Origin: Streptomyces gelaticus
Lineage (GTDB): Bacteria; Actinomycetota; Actinomycetes; Streptomycetales; Streptomycetaceae
Direction of reading: 5' to 3'
Assembly (NCBI RefSeq): GCF_014649535.1
Contig: NZ_BMTF01000014.1
Span: 124,001 to 188,000 of the forward strand
DNA: 64,000 nt
Shown here: positions 24,793 through 33,546 of the stretch, piece by piece
How the letters are laid out: every line of letters starts with the position of its first letter
How positions within the stretch are numbered: position 1 is the first letter of the stretch
Notes under the pieces: model-generated
Databases searched by the model: none
What the model was told of the DNA's origin: nothing
What the model saw: only the letters and a program-made list of their open reading frames with translations
Program-made: the position numbers and the translations under genes

Positions 24793-26262
24793 ATGCCGTC
24801 CCCTCTGTCCGCGGACCGCCCCGCCCCAGAGCCACCCGAACGCGAGGCCGTCGACGCTCTGATCAGCCGGACCCGTCGGCTCCGTGGTGACATGGACGCG
24901 GTGCGGCGGGACACCGTGGTGATCGACGAGGAAGACCCACAGCTGCGCTGGCGGCGGGCGCTCTGCGATCTGGCCGTCCACCATCTCGACGATCTCGGCG
25001 CACACCTGGGCCAGCTCAGGGAGGGCCTGCCGCCCCGCAGCCCGGAACGCGCCGAGGGCGCCTCGGCGCGCGAGAAGGCGCAGCACGCGGCAGAGACAGG
25101 CGCACCGCGGCCTGGCGACCAGCCGCGGCCGGGATCGCTGATCGGCCGCGTGGGCAGCGCGGAGTGGAATCTGCTCACCGATGGCGTCAGCTGGTCCGAG
25201 GAGCTGTTCCAGATCTTCGGCAGGCCCCCCGAAGCCGGACCGCTCTCGCTGGACGAGCTCCCGTCCATGCTCCTTGCCGAGGACCAGCCCCTGCTCACCT
25301 CCCTGGTGACGGACTGCCTGGTGGACGGAAAGCCGATAGACGGCGAGTTCCGCATCCTGCGGGCCGACGGCCGGATGCGCACGCTCCACATGATGGGCGA
25401 GCCCGTCCTCGACGCGGACGGCTGCACCGCCTCCATGTGGGCCGTCCTGCGCGACGTCAGTGAGCTGCGGCGCAGCCAGCAGGCGGTGCGTCGCAGCCAT
25501 GACTCGCTGCGCCACCGGGAACACCGGGCCCGGACCGAGCACCGCCTGGCCGTCGAGCTCCAGGAAGCCGTCCTTCCCCCGTGGCGGGGCTCGCTGCGGC
25601 TTCCCTCGCAGGGGCCGGGCGCATTGGACATCGCGGCCCACTACCTTCCGTCGGAGTCGAGCTCGCACATCGGCGGTGACTGGTACGACGCGCTGGAGAT
25701 GCCGGACGGCAGGACCCTGCTCACGGTCGGTGATCTGACCGGTCACGGCATCCAGGCCACCTCCGCCATGGCGATGCTGCTCGGCGCACTGCGCGGCATG
25801 GCCGTGGCCGGCATCGAGCCGGGTGTCCTGATGGGCCACCTCAATCAGTTACTGGAGACCTCCGTCCAACCCGCTCTCGGCAGCGCATTGTGCTGCCGTC
25901 TCGACACCGCCACCGGCACCCTCGTCTGGGCGCAGGCCGGACACCCCGCTCCGCTGTTGTTCCGCGACGGGGAGGGGCGGCCGCTGCCCGCACCGGACGG
26001 GGTCCTGCTCGGCGCGGCCTCCGGGGTCGCGTACGAGCAGGACGAAGTGCACCTGCTGCCCGGCGACGTGCTGGTGCTGCACACCGACGGGCTGAACCGT
26101 CACAGCGACCGCGGTGCGGGCCCGGACGCGCTGCTCGCTCTGGCACCGCGCTTCGCGCAGGCCCGTTCGGCACAGGAGTGCCTGCGGACCGTCGTCACGG
26201 AATTCGGCGACACCGAGCGGCTGGACGACGCCTGCGTGCTGATCGCCCGCATCGGGGCGTAG
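24793..26262 (+). CDS. PAS domain-containing PP2C (SpoIIE/RsbU-type) phosphatase
   Basis: 489 aa. N-terminal helices (about 1-110) precede a PAS domain (WNLLTDGVSWSEELFQIFG ... FRILRADGRMRTLHMMGEPV, about 117-215). A coiled linker then leads to the SpoIIE-type phosphatase (about 250-489) with metal motifs HIGGDWYDALEM, VGDLTGHGIQA, QAGHPAPLLF and HTDGLNRH ... RLDDACVLIAR. It likely dephosphorylates an anti-anti-sigma factor in response to a PAS signal. ATG 24793 has GGAG upstream. Codon 353 is TTA (25849-25851), so translation should need bldA tRNA and be delayed to development. Confidence 0.93.
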   Translation: MPSPLSADRPAPEPPEREAVDALISRTRRLRGDMDAVRRDTVVIDEEDPQLRWRRALCDLAVHHLDDLGAHLGQLREGLPPRSPERAEGASAREKAQHAAETGAPRPGDQPRPGSLIGRVGSAEWNLLTDGVSWSEELFQIFGRPPEAGPLSLDELPSMLLAEDQPLLTSLVTDCLVDGKPIDGEFRILRADGRMRTLHMMGEPVLDADGCTASMWAVLRDVSELRRSQQAVRRSHDSLRHREHRARTEHRLAVELQEAVLPPWRGSLRLPSQGPGALDIAAHYLPSESSSHIGGDWYDALEMPDGRTLLTVGDLTGHGIQATSAMAMLLGALRGMAVAGIEPGVLMGHLNQLLETSVQPALGSALCCRLDTATGTLVWAQAGHPAPLLFRDGEGRPLPAPDGVLLGAASGVAYEQDEVHLLPGDVLVLHTDGLNRHSDRGAGPDALLALAPRFAQARSAQECLRTVVTEFGDTERLDDACVLIARIGA

Positions 26263-26323
26263 GAGCGCGGCGGCACCCGTACGGAATCCCAGGCGCACGG
26301 AACACCGGACACGGCGCAACGAC

Positions 26324-26345
26324 GCAGGTGGGCGGACCCGCCTGC
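26324..26345. terminator. Hairpin between convergent PP2C and NsdA-like genes
   Basis: Left arm 26324-26333 (GCAGGTGGGC) pairs with 26336-26345 (ACCCGCCTGC) apart from the innermost bases and one G-T pair; very tight loop. Confidence 0.4.
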
Positions 26346-26400
26346 GGGTGGGGTGTACGGACGGTCGGTGCTCGGCGCCCCTTCGTCGCGGTGCCCCTTC

Positions 26401-27900
26401 TCAGATCTGCGAGGACCGCCTGGGCTGCTTGATGATGGAGCTCTGCGGCAGGGCGAGCTTGATCTCCTCGCGCAGGTCCTCGATCTTCGCGTAGCCCGCG
26501 AACTGGCCCGTGAGCCGGTACATTTCGCGCAGCCGGTCCCAGGTGCGGTGCGAGGAGGTCTCCCCCATCGTCACCAGTGCGAGTCGGGCGTAGCGGTCGG
26601 CCTGCTCGGGGTCGTCGGCGATGAAGCACGCCGAGGCGAGCGAGATGTAGTCGAAGATCTTGGACCGCTGACGTCCGTTGGCCCGCAGCTCCAGCGCCTG
26701 CTTGGCGTGGCGCTGAGCCACGATCGCCGCCGACGGTTCGTGCTCGGCGAGCGTACGGAACGCCAGGGCCTGCATGCCGTGCAGATCCGCCTCGTCGAAC
26801 ATCTGCATCCAACTCGGCGGCGGGACATCGCTCTTGTCCGAGATGAAGAGCTCCTCGGCCTTCCCGAGCGCGCGCCGCATCGCCTGGCCGCGGCCCATGG
26901 ACGCCTGCGCCCAGGCCTCGATGGTGTGCAGCATCGCCTGGGTGCGCGGCAGGACCATGTCCCCGGAGCCGGACCGGGCGAGCTTCATCAGGTCCAGGGC
27001 GTCGTCGGGACGGCCGAGGTGGACCATCTGACGGGCCGCCCTGGAGAGCGCCTCGCCCGCCCGGGGACGGTCGCCGCCCTCGCGCGCCGAGTGTGCCGCG
27101 ATGACGAAGTACTTCTGGGCGGTCGGTTCGAGGCCGATGTCGTGGGACATCCATCCGGCGAGCACCGCAAGGTTGGCCGCGACCCCCCAGAGCCGGCGCT
27201 GCAGATGCTCGGGGTGGCGGTAGGCGAGCATGCCGCCCACCTCGTTGAGCTGGCCCACCACGGCCTTGCGCTGGAGTCCGCCGCCCCGCGAGGCGTCCCA
27301 GGCGCGGAACACCTCGACGGAGCGTTCGAGCGCCTCGATCTCGTCCGATCCGATGGGCGCGGCCTCGTACCGGTCGAAACCGGCCTGGTCCGCGTGCAGC
27401 GGGTCGTCGATCCGTGGTGCGTCGGCCGCCAGCACGGGGTCGGAGTGCAGCCAGTCGTGCATGGGTCCGGTGATGGTCGATCCTGCGGCGAGCGCGGCGC
27501 CCGCGCTCACCAAGCCGCGTCGGTTGAGCATGAGGTCCATTCCCGTGAATTCGGTGAGGACCGCTGCCGTCCGCTCGGGCGCCCACGGCAGTCCGTCGGG
27601 ATTGTCCTGCGTCCCGTCCTCCCGCCGCTTCCCCACACGCCCGCGTCGGCCGAACCCGAGGTCCTCGATGGTCACGACACGGCCGAGTCGCTCGGTGAAC
27701 AGGGAAGCCAGCACCTTGGGCACGGGATCGCGGGGGGACTCCCCCATGTCGATCCAACGCCTCACCCGCGAGGTGTCGGTGGCCAGTTGCGGATGGCCCA
27801 TGGCCGCCGCCTGCCTGTTCACCATTCTCGCGAGTTCGCCCTTGGACCAGCCGGCGAGGCCGAACAGGTCGGACAGGCGGGTGTTGGGTTCTCCGGTCAC
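26401..27900 (-). CDS. nsdA: NsdA-like TPR-containing negative regulator of antibiotic production
   Basis: 499 aa. The N-terminus SDLFGLAGWSKGELARMVNR ... TDTSRVRRWIDMGESPRD is a helix-turn-helix of the NsdA/NsdB type. NPDGLPWAPERTAAVLTEFTG and a long series of TPR-like helices follow. The length and the start-to-end pattern agree with S. coelicolor NsdA, about 500 aa, whose loss raises antibiotic output and sporulation. No signal peptide. Tandem 10-bp repeats lie about 60 bp upstream. The assignment to NsdA, not NsdB or another paralogue, is from memory of the family. Confidence 0.8.
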   Translation of the reverse strand: MTGEPNTRLSDLFGLAGWSKGELARMVNRQAAAMGHPQLATDTSRVRRWIDMGESPRDPVPKVLASLFTERLGRVVTIEDLGFGRRGRVGKRREDGTQDNPDGLPWAPERTAAVLTEFTGMDLMLNRRGLVSAGAALAAGSTITGPMHDWLHSDPVLAADAPRIDDPLHADQAGFDRYEAAPIGSDEIEALERSVEVFRAWDASRGGGLQRKAVVGQLNEVGGMLAYRHPEHLQRRLWGVAANLAVLAGWMSHDIGLEPTAQKYFVIAAHSAREGGDRPRAGEALSRAARQMVHLGRPDDALDLMKLARSGSGDMVLPRTQAMLHTIEAWAQASMGRGQAMRRALGKAEELFISDKSDVPPPSWMQMFDEADLHGMQALAFRTLAEHEPSAAIVAQRHAKQALELRANGRQRSKIFDYISLASACFIADDPEQADRYARLALVTMGETSSHRTWDRLREMYRLTGQFAGYAKIEDLREEIKLALPQSSIIKQPRRSSQI

Positions 27901-27961
27901 GTCAAGCCCCCAGGTTCTCGGCTGTGTCGACAGTAACCCCCTGTCAGGTGCCCTGCGACTA

Positions 27962-27981
27962 TTCGCCAGGGTTCGCCAGGG
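27962..27981. repeat. Two tandem copies of TTCGCCAGGG upstream of nsdA
   Basis: Exact 10-bp direct repeat (27962-27971, 27972-27981), one helical turn apart, in the nsdA/APH divergent promoter region. Candidate regulator site. Confidence 0.5.
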
Positions 27982-28131
27982 TGCGCTACGTGGTCTGCCA
28001 CCCGTCGACCGGTGTCAGGTAGGAAAGCGCCACCCCGCCCGGCAGCCCTAGGTACTCCCCAGGGTGCCGAACGGCCGCCGGCCGGGGCGGTGTACGCAAC
28101 TTGTCGGCGCACGAAGGGATCTGTCCCCCCT

Positions 28132-29268
28132 ATGTACACAGCATCGTCCTCCGTGACCGCCCCGCCCCGGCCGCTTCGCCCCCTGGGGGCGGGCGGCGGA
28201 CCGTACCTCGCCCCGCATGCCGCCCCGTCGGCGCCCGGCGCGGTCCGGCCGCGACGGCCTGCGGGTGGTCCGGTCGGGCCCCCGCTCAGCGGCCGGCTGG
28301 ATCTGTCGGGAGCGCAGGGCGCGCAGCTGAGAATGGCGATCGCCTCGGTGCACCGGATCTGCCCCGAGTTCAACCCGGTCCAGGTGCTCCGCCGCAGCGG
28401 CCGTTCGGTGCTGCTCGTCGGCTCCACCGGCCGCGCGAGCGCGGTGGCCAAGTGTTTGCTGGACCACTCGCCCGCGTGGTCCGAGCGGTTCCGTCACGAA
28501 ATAGCTGCATATCGCGCGTTCGTCCGGCACCGTCCGCCGGTGCGTGTGCCGCGGCTCATCGCGGCCGATCCGGAGAACTGCACCCTGGTGATCGAACGGA
28601 TGCCCGGCCGGGTGGCCGCGTTGACCCGGCATCCGTCGGAGGCCCCGCCCCGTGCCGATGTACGGGCCGCGCTGGGCGCGATCAGCCGGGTCAACGCCTG
28701 GCGGCCCGCACCGGGGCTCTTCGACGCTCCGCTCGATTATGCCTCTCGGATCGCCCGCTATCACGAGCTGGGGCTCTTCACCGACCGGGATCTGGGTGAT
28801 CTGCAGAAGCTGCTGCACGGTCTGGCACACGCGGGCGGGCGGCAGGGCATGGGGCAGTTCTGTCACGGCGACGCACTCCTCTCCAACATCCTGCTGTCGC
28901 CCACGGGTCCGGTGCTGGTGGACTGGGAGCACGCGGGGTGGTATCTGCCCGGCTACGACCTGGCGACGCTCTGGACGGTGCTCGGTGACGCACCGGCGGC
29001 GCGGCGTCAGATCAGCCAGCTGGCGCAGGCCTCCGGGCCCGCGGCGAGGGACGCGTTCCTGGTGAACCTGATGCTGGTGCTGACCCGCGAGATCCGGACG
29101 TACGAGACGGCCGTGCAGCGGGCCATGCGCGATTCGGTGTCGGGTGCCGGCCAGGACCGCCCGGGTGCGCTGTCGTCGAGCGAGGAGCAGCGGCTGCTGC
29201 TGCGCCGGCTGCACGACGACTGCGCGATGGCCCGCAGGGCTGTGCGTGCCGCGGTCGGCACTCGCTGA
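28132..29268 (+). CDS. APH-fold phosphotransferase family protein
   Basis: 378 aa. The first 55 residues are Pro/Ala-rich and disordered. The kinase-like domain follows, with the catalytic HGD motif in FCHGDALLSNILL (His245-Asp247, Asn252) and the metal Asp264 in LVDWEHAGW. Upstream, SAVAKCLL may hold the ATP-binding Lys107. APH-family members phosphorylate antibiotics, choline or sugars; nothing points to a specific one. It is divergent from nsdA, a pairing that suggests a housekeeping role. ATG 28132. A perfect terminator follows. Confidence 0.85.
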   Translation: MYTASSSVTAPPRPLRPLGAGGGPYLAPHAAPSAPGAVRPRRPAGGPVGPPLSGRLDLSGAQGAQLRMAIASVHRICPEFNPVQVLRRSGRSVLLVGSTGRASAVAKCLLDHSPAWSERFRHEIAAYRAFVRHRPPVRVPRLIAADPENCTLVIERMPGRVAALTRHPSEAPPRADVRAALGAISRVNAWRPAPGLFDAPLDYASRIARYHELGLFTDRDLGDLQKLLHGLAHAGGRQGMGQFCHGDALLSNILLSPTGPVLVDWEHAGWYLPGYDLATLWTVLGDAPAARRQISQLAQASGPAARDAFLVNLMLVLTREIRTYETAVQRAMRDSVSGAGQDRPGALSSSEEQRLLLRRLHDDCAMARRAVRAAVGTR

Positions 29269-29286
29269 CCCTGCTGCCAGGGGGGT

Positions 29287-29332
29287 GCGCGCTGCGTGCC
29301 CGGTGTGCCGACACACCGGGCACGCAGCGCGC
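29287..29332. terminator. Bidirectional terminator, perfect 21-bp stem with CCGA tetraloop
   Basis: Arms 29287-29307 and 29312-29332 are exact complements (GCGCGCTGCGTGCCCGGTGT...), loop CCGA. It separates the convergent APH and ThuA-dehydrogenase genes. Confidence 0.92.
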
Positions 29333-29342
29333 CGATCCGCTG

Positions 29343-32300
29343 TCAGGGACTCGTGAAGTCGACCGCGTCCACGTCGAAGGAGTTGTCCTGCGGGGACGTG
29401 AAGACGAGGTACAGCTTGTGGGTACCCTTCAGCTCCTGGACGGGCACGGGCGGGGTCGCCCGGTAGTTGTCCCAGCCGCCTGTGTCGGGGACCGGGGTGC
29501 TGGCGAGGAGCGGGCCGTCGGGGGCGTCGGCGCGCAGTTCGATCGCACCGACGCCGTTGGGTGAGGACAGGCGGTAGGCGACCGTGCCGATGCCTTCGAC
29601 GCTCATCGGGTCGAAGGCGACCCAGTCGCCGTCGGAGACATCTCCGATCCGTTTGCCGTTCTCGGCTCCTTCCTGGGCGATGATCCGGGTGCCGGACTGT
29701 GCGTCGTGGTACTCCGCCTGCTTGTGCTTGGGCTGGAGCACGGCACGGCCGTAGCCGGTCAGCGCGGAGACGCCGTCGCCGCCCTTGTCGGTGTACTTGG
29801 CGTTGAGTACGTAGGTGAGGTCGGCTCCTTCGGGGTGGCCGCCCAGGTCACCGGTGTCCACGGTCCCCTCGCAGCCGGGGATGTCGGTGGTGGGGTGTTC
29901 GTGGTCGTCGTGGCCCAGGGCCGGGTTGACGGTGACCTTGGAGCAGTCGACCGGGCCGTCCTCGGGATCGGTGACCGTGACCTTGTACGGGATCTTGTCG
30001 CCGAACTCGATGAGTTTGCCGCTGACCGGGAAGTCGATGGTCACCTTGGGTGCGGTGTTGCCGGCGGTGACGGGGATGTTGGCGTATCCGGATTTTCCGC
30101 TGGAGTCGGTGACCTTCAGCTGGGCGGCGAAGTCTCCCTTGGCCGTGTAGGTGTGGCTGGGGTCGGCCTCGGTGGAGTCGTAGGTGCCGTCGCCGTCGAA
30201 GTCCCAGGCATAGCTGAGGGTGTCGCCGTCCGGGTCGTTGCTGCCCTCGCTGGAGAAGTCGACCTTCAGCGGTACGGGGCCGTCGGTGGCGGATGCGGTG
30301 GCCCTGGCGACCGGTGCGCGCAGGCCCTGTGCGTAGTCGATGCGGTAGAGCCCGGAGTCGTTGTTGCCGCCGCCGAAGGAGCTTCCCCATTCGAGGACGT
30401 AGAGCGAGCCGTCGGGCCCGAACGTCATGTCCATGGGCTTGTTGAACTTCTGGGTGGAGAGGAAGTCATTGATCTTCAGGAGCTCCTGGTCCTTGTCGAA
30501 GCGGACTTCCTTGACGAAGTCGCGCGACCACTCGTAGAAGAAGCTCGCGCCCTCGAAGTAGGCGGGGAACTTCGTGATGGACGGGTTCTTCTTGTCGTAG
30601 TGGTAGACGGGGCCGCTCATCGGGGCCGAACCGCCGCTGCCGACCTCGGGGAATTCCTCGGACGCGCCGTAGCCGTACCAGATCTCCGGCTGCTGGATCG
30701 GCGGGAGTCCGGTCAGACCGGTGTTGTTGGGCGAGGGGTTGACCGGGTTGGCGCAGTCGAATTTGGGGCCGACCTCCTTGGTGTCCGGGTTGTAGGGGGC
30801 GTATGCCTGGTTGTTGCCGTGGCAGAACGGCCAGCCGAAGTTGCCCGCCTTCTTGATGACGTTGTACTCGACGAGTCCTTCGGGCCCCCGGTCGGTGGTG
30901 GGCAGCCCGCGGTCGGGGCCGTAGTCGGAGGCGTGGACGTACCCCGTTGTGGGGTCGACGGTGAAGCGGAAGGGATTGCGGAAGCCCATCGCGTAGATCT
31001 CGGGGCGGGTCCTGGCCGTTCCCGGGGCGAAGAGGTTGCCCTTGGGAATGGTGTAGCCGCCGGAGTCCTTGGGCTTGATGCGAAGGATCTTGCCGCGCAG
31101 GTCGTTGGTGTTGCCCGCGGTGCGGGCGGCGTCCAGCATCTGCTTGCCCTCGCGCCAGTCGAGCGGCGCGTATCCCTGCCAGTTCGGGTCGAGGTTGGGC
31201 GGGGTGTCGTCGCCTACGCCGAGGTAGAGCGTGCGGTCGGGGCCGAACTCGACGGCGCCTCCAGTGTGTCCGGGCTCGGGGAAGGTGCGGTCGCGGTAGG
31301 CGGGGACGTCGAGGAGCTTCTTCTCGCTCGCGCGGTCGAGGGTGTTGCCCTTGACCGTGAAGCGGGAGAGCCGGTTGACGTCCTCGGTGGCGGCCGCGGG
31401 CGCGTAGTAGAGGTAGATCCAGTGGTTCTTCATGAAGTCCGGGTCGAGTTCCATGCCGACCAGGCCGTCCTCGCCGCCGGTGTAGACGTCGAGCTTCCCG
31501 GCGGTGGTGGTGGCGTGGGTCGCCGGGTCGTAGACGTTGACCTCGCCGCTGCGCTGGACGTAGAAGACCCGTCCGTCCTTGGCGACATCGAGTTCCATCG
31601 GGTCGGCGGTGTTGTCGTCGAGGGCGACCTTCTCGTAACCGCTCCAGACGGTGCCGCTGCAGTCGCCGGGCTTGTTGCCCGCGGCCCACCTGACGCCGCC
31701 CATGACGTGGGCGCGGAAGGCGGCTTCGCTGTACGAGGCGGTGTCGTGGCCCATGGCGGTCGCCCAGACCCGGCCGCCCTCGGTGTTGCGGCACCAGGAG
31801 ATCGGGTGGTCGGCGCCCATGGCGGAGCCGCCGGGGTTGTACGTGGTCTCGTCGGCGGTGACCAGGACGTGGACGTCACCGCGGGGGTTGCGGTCGAAGT
31901 TGTACCACTCCTCGGGGCGCTCCCAGCGTTCGGGCAGCCCCGCGGTGGAGGGGTGGACGCGGTCGGCGACCTTGGCTGTGCCCTGGAGGACGCCGGGCGA
32001 GTGGGCGGGCATGTGGACGCCTCCGTTGACGGCCTCGTCCCACCACGGGAAGGTGTCCTCGATGCCCATGTCGAGGGTGTTGTGGATGGCGACGACGCCA
32101 CCACCACCGCGTACGTAGGCCTGCATCGCTTCGCGCTGGGCGTCGGTGTCCCAGACCATGCCGGAGTTCTGCAGCATGACGACGACGTCGAAGTCCTTGA
32201 GCTTCCCGGTGTCGAAGACCGCGGGGTCGGCGGTCTCGACGAGTTCGAAGCCGCCTGCGGCGGCCTCCTCCTTGAACATCTGGACGCCGGCCGGGATGGA

Positions 32301-32474
32301 GGTGTGCACATAGCCGACGGCGCGGGTGAAGAGCAGGGCGCGGAAGGCGGGGGCCTTGCCGGTGGTGGCTGCGGTCGCGGGCAGCGCGGTCAGCGCGAGG
32401 AGCAGTGCGCCCACCAGCGCGATGAGCATGCGCAACATGTCACGAACATGACAGCGCAATCGATGACGGCTCAC
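29343..32474 (-). CDS. Secreted multidomain ThuA / PQQ-dehydrogenase-fold / PKD / CBM6 protein
   Basis: 1043 aa. An N-terminal signal (MLIALVGALLLALTALPATA) is followed by a ThuA-like domain (about 42-270: FRALLFTRAVGYVHTSIP, VVAIHNTLD), a glucose/sorbosone-dehydrogenase beta-propeller (about 285-700: GGEDGLVGMELDPDF, GHTGGAVEFGPD), a PKD domain (about 735-820: SNDPDGDTLSYAWDFDGDG) and a C-terminal CBM6-like module. Probably a secreted enzyme that binds and oxidises a carbohydrate. GTG 32474 (AGAGG upstream) is used. It lies 199 bp after the isomerase on the same strand and may share its operon. Confidence 0.92.
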   Translation of the reverse strand: MSRHRLRCHVRDMLRMLIALVGALLLALTALPATAATTGKAPAFRALLFTRAVGYVHTSIPAGVQMFKEEAAAGGFELVETADPAVFDTGKLKDFDVVVMLQNSGMVWDTDAQREAMQAYVRGGGGVVAIHNTLDMGIEDTFPWWDEAVNGGVHMPAHSPGVLQGTAKVADRVHPSTAGLPERWERPEEWYNFDRNPRGDVHVLVTADETTYNPGGSAMGADHPISWCRNTEGGRVWATAMGHDTASYSEAAFRAHVMGGVRWAAGNKPGDCSGTVWSGYEKVALDDNTADPMELDVAKDGRVFYVQRSGEVNVYDPATHATTTAGKLDVYTGGEDGLVGMELDPDFMKNHWIYLYYAPAAATEDVNRLSRFTVKGNTLDRASEKKLLDVPAYRDRTFPEPGHTGGAVEFGPDRTLYLGVGDDTPPNLDPNWQGYAPLDWREGKQMLDAARTAGNTNDLRGKILRIKPKDSGGYTIPKGNLFAPGTARTRPEIYAMGFRNPFRFTVDPTTGYVHASDYGPDRGLPTTDRGPEGLVEYNVIKKAGNFGWPFCHGNNQAYAPYNPDTKEVGPKFDCANPVNPSPNNTGLTGLPPIQQPEIWYGYGASEEFPEVGSGGSAPMSGPVYHYDKKNPSITKFPAYFEGASFFYEWSRDFVKEVRFDKDQELLKINDFLSTQKFNKPMDMTFGPDGSLYVLEWGSSFGGGNNDSGLYRIDYAQGLRAPVARATASATDGPVPLKVDFSSEGSNDPDGDTLSYAWDFDGDGTYDSTEADPSHTYTAKGDFAAQLKVTDSSGKSGYANIPVTAGNTAPKVTIDFPVSGKLIEFGDKIPYKVTVTDPEDGPVDCSKVTVNPALGHDDHEHPTTDIPGCEGTVDTGDLGGHPEGADLTYVLNAKYTDKGGDGVSALTGYGRAVLQPKHKQAEYHDAQSGTRIIAQEGAENGKRIGDVSDGDWVAFDPMSVEGIGTVAYRLSSPNGVGAIELRADAPDGPLLASTPVPDTGGWDNYRATPPVPVQELKGTHKLYLVFTSPQDNSFDVDAVDFTSP

Positions 32475-32592
32475 GAGCGGATCCTCTCTGCGGGTTGCGG
32501 ACGTGCGGGGTCGGTGGGTGGTGCCGAGGGCTGTCCAGTAATCCGTGGCGGATCGGCGTGCGGCGTCGGACGCCGTGCAACGCGAGGCGGAG

Positions 32593-32626
32593 GGACGCCC
32601 GAATACTGGATGTATCCGGGCGTTCC
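32593..32626 (-). repeat. Intergenic hairpin between isomerase and ThuA genes
   Basis: 32593-32606 (GGACGCCCGAATAC) pairs with 32612-32626 with one bulge and one A-C mismatch; loop TGGAT. It may attenuate or process the operon transcript, or terminate it after the isomerase. Confidence 0.5.
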
Positions 32627-32673
32627 GACAACTCGGCGAGGTGCCGTGGTTGTCGTCGCACGCCCGCCAGGGA

Positions 32674-33546
32674 CTACGGGACAGCCCTCAGGGCACGGCG
32701 CAGGAACGCCAGGCCGTCGGTCGCGATGCTGTCCTGGGTACCGGCCAGCGGCCGCCACACCGAGGCGGCGACCGCGATGGCGTCGTTGTACGCGGTGAAC
32801 GACTCGATGCAGAGCGGGCCCCAGTAGCCGCTCGTGGTGAGCGCGGTGAGAAAGCCCGGCCAGTCGAGGCTGTCGGCGCCGGGCGTGCCCCGGTCGTTTG
32901 CGCAGACCTGGACATGGACGATGCGGCCGGCCGCGCGGTGCACGGCGTCGGGCAGCGAGCGTTCCTCGATGTTCTGGTGGTACACGTCGAGCGCGAGACC
33001 GATGGTGCTCCCGGGGAGGCCGGTCAGCGCTTCGAGGGTCTGGTCGACGGTGTTGAGCAGGCTCGTCTCGTACCGGTTGAGGGGTTCCACGGCCAGGCGC
33101 ACCCCCGTCGCGCGGGCGTGCGTGACGACCGGGGCGAGGTTTTCCCGCAACTCCTCGTAAGCGGCGGCGCGTTCGGCGCGGTTCATCCGCCAGGTGCGGC
33201 CCACCGCCGCGTACATGGGTCCGGCGACGGTGGGGGCGCCGAGGGCCCCGGCGGCGTCGATGCAGCGTCTCAGGTAGTCCTGGGTGACCCGGACGGTCTG
33301 TGGATCGGTGCGGACGAGGTCGCGGCCGGGCGGCATGACGGCGATCACCGCGGCGGGGGCGAGGCCGGAGGCGTCGAGGAGCTTGGCGACGGATGCGGAG
33401 GCCCAGTCCCGTTCGTTCTCCAGCGGGATCTCGACGCAGTCGAAGCCCCATGCGGACAGCCGGGGCAGGACGTCACCGAGTGTTTCGTACGTCACCGGCG
33501 AGTGCCAGATCCATGGATTGGCTCCGAGCGGGAAGGTGGCGGTCAC
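32674..33546 (-). CDS. Sugar phosphate isomerase/epimerase family TIM-barrel protein
   Basis: 290 aa, xylose isomerase-like TIM barrel (AP endonuclease 2 superfamily). Motifs: FPLGANPWIWHSP at the start; WGFDCVEIPLEN; a metal Glu in VRLAVEPLNRYETS; GLALDVYHQNIEE with the Asp/His pair; HVQVCANDRGTPG; GPLCIESFT with the late Glu. These are the residues of metal-dependent epimerases of D-tagatose 3-epimerase type. GTG 33546 overlaps the stop of the binding-protein gene (33543-33545). It probably converts the sugar brought in by the ABC transporter. Confidence 0.92.
   Translation of the reverse strand: MTATFPLGANPWIWHSPVTYETLGDVLPRLSAWGFDCVEIPLENERDWASASVAKLLDASGLAPAAVIAVMPPGRDLVRTDPQTVRVTQDYLRRCIDAAGALGAPTVAGPMYAAVGRTWRMNRAERAAAYEELRENLAPVVTHARATGVRLAVEPLNRYETSLLNTVDQTLEALTGLPGSTIGLALDVYHQNIEERSLPDAVHRAAGRIVHVQVCANDRGTPGADSLDWPGFLTALTTSGYWGPLCIESFTAYNDAIAVAASVWRPLAGTQDSIATDGLAFLRRALRAVP

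Noticed and set aside
29706..32798. A 1030-codon plus-strand frame, Val/Gly/Asp-rich
   Set aside because: Antisense to the ThuA-dehydrogenase gene, which has clear domains; no start signal.
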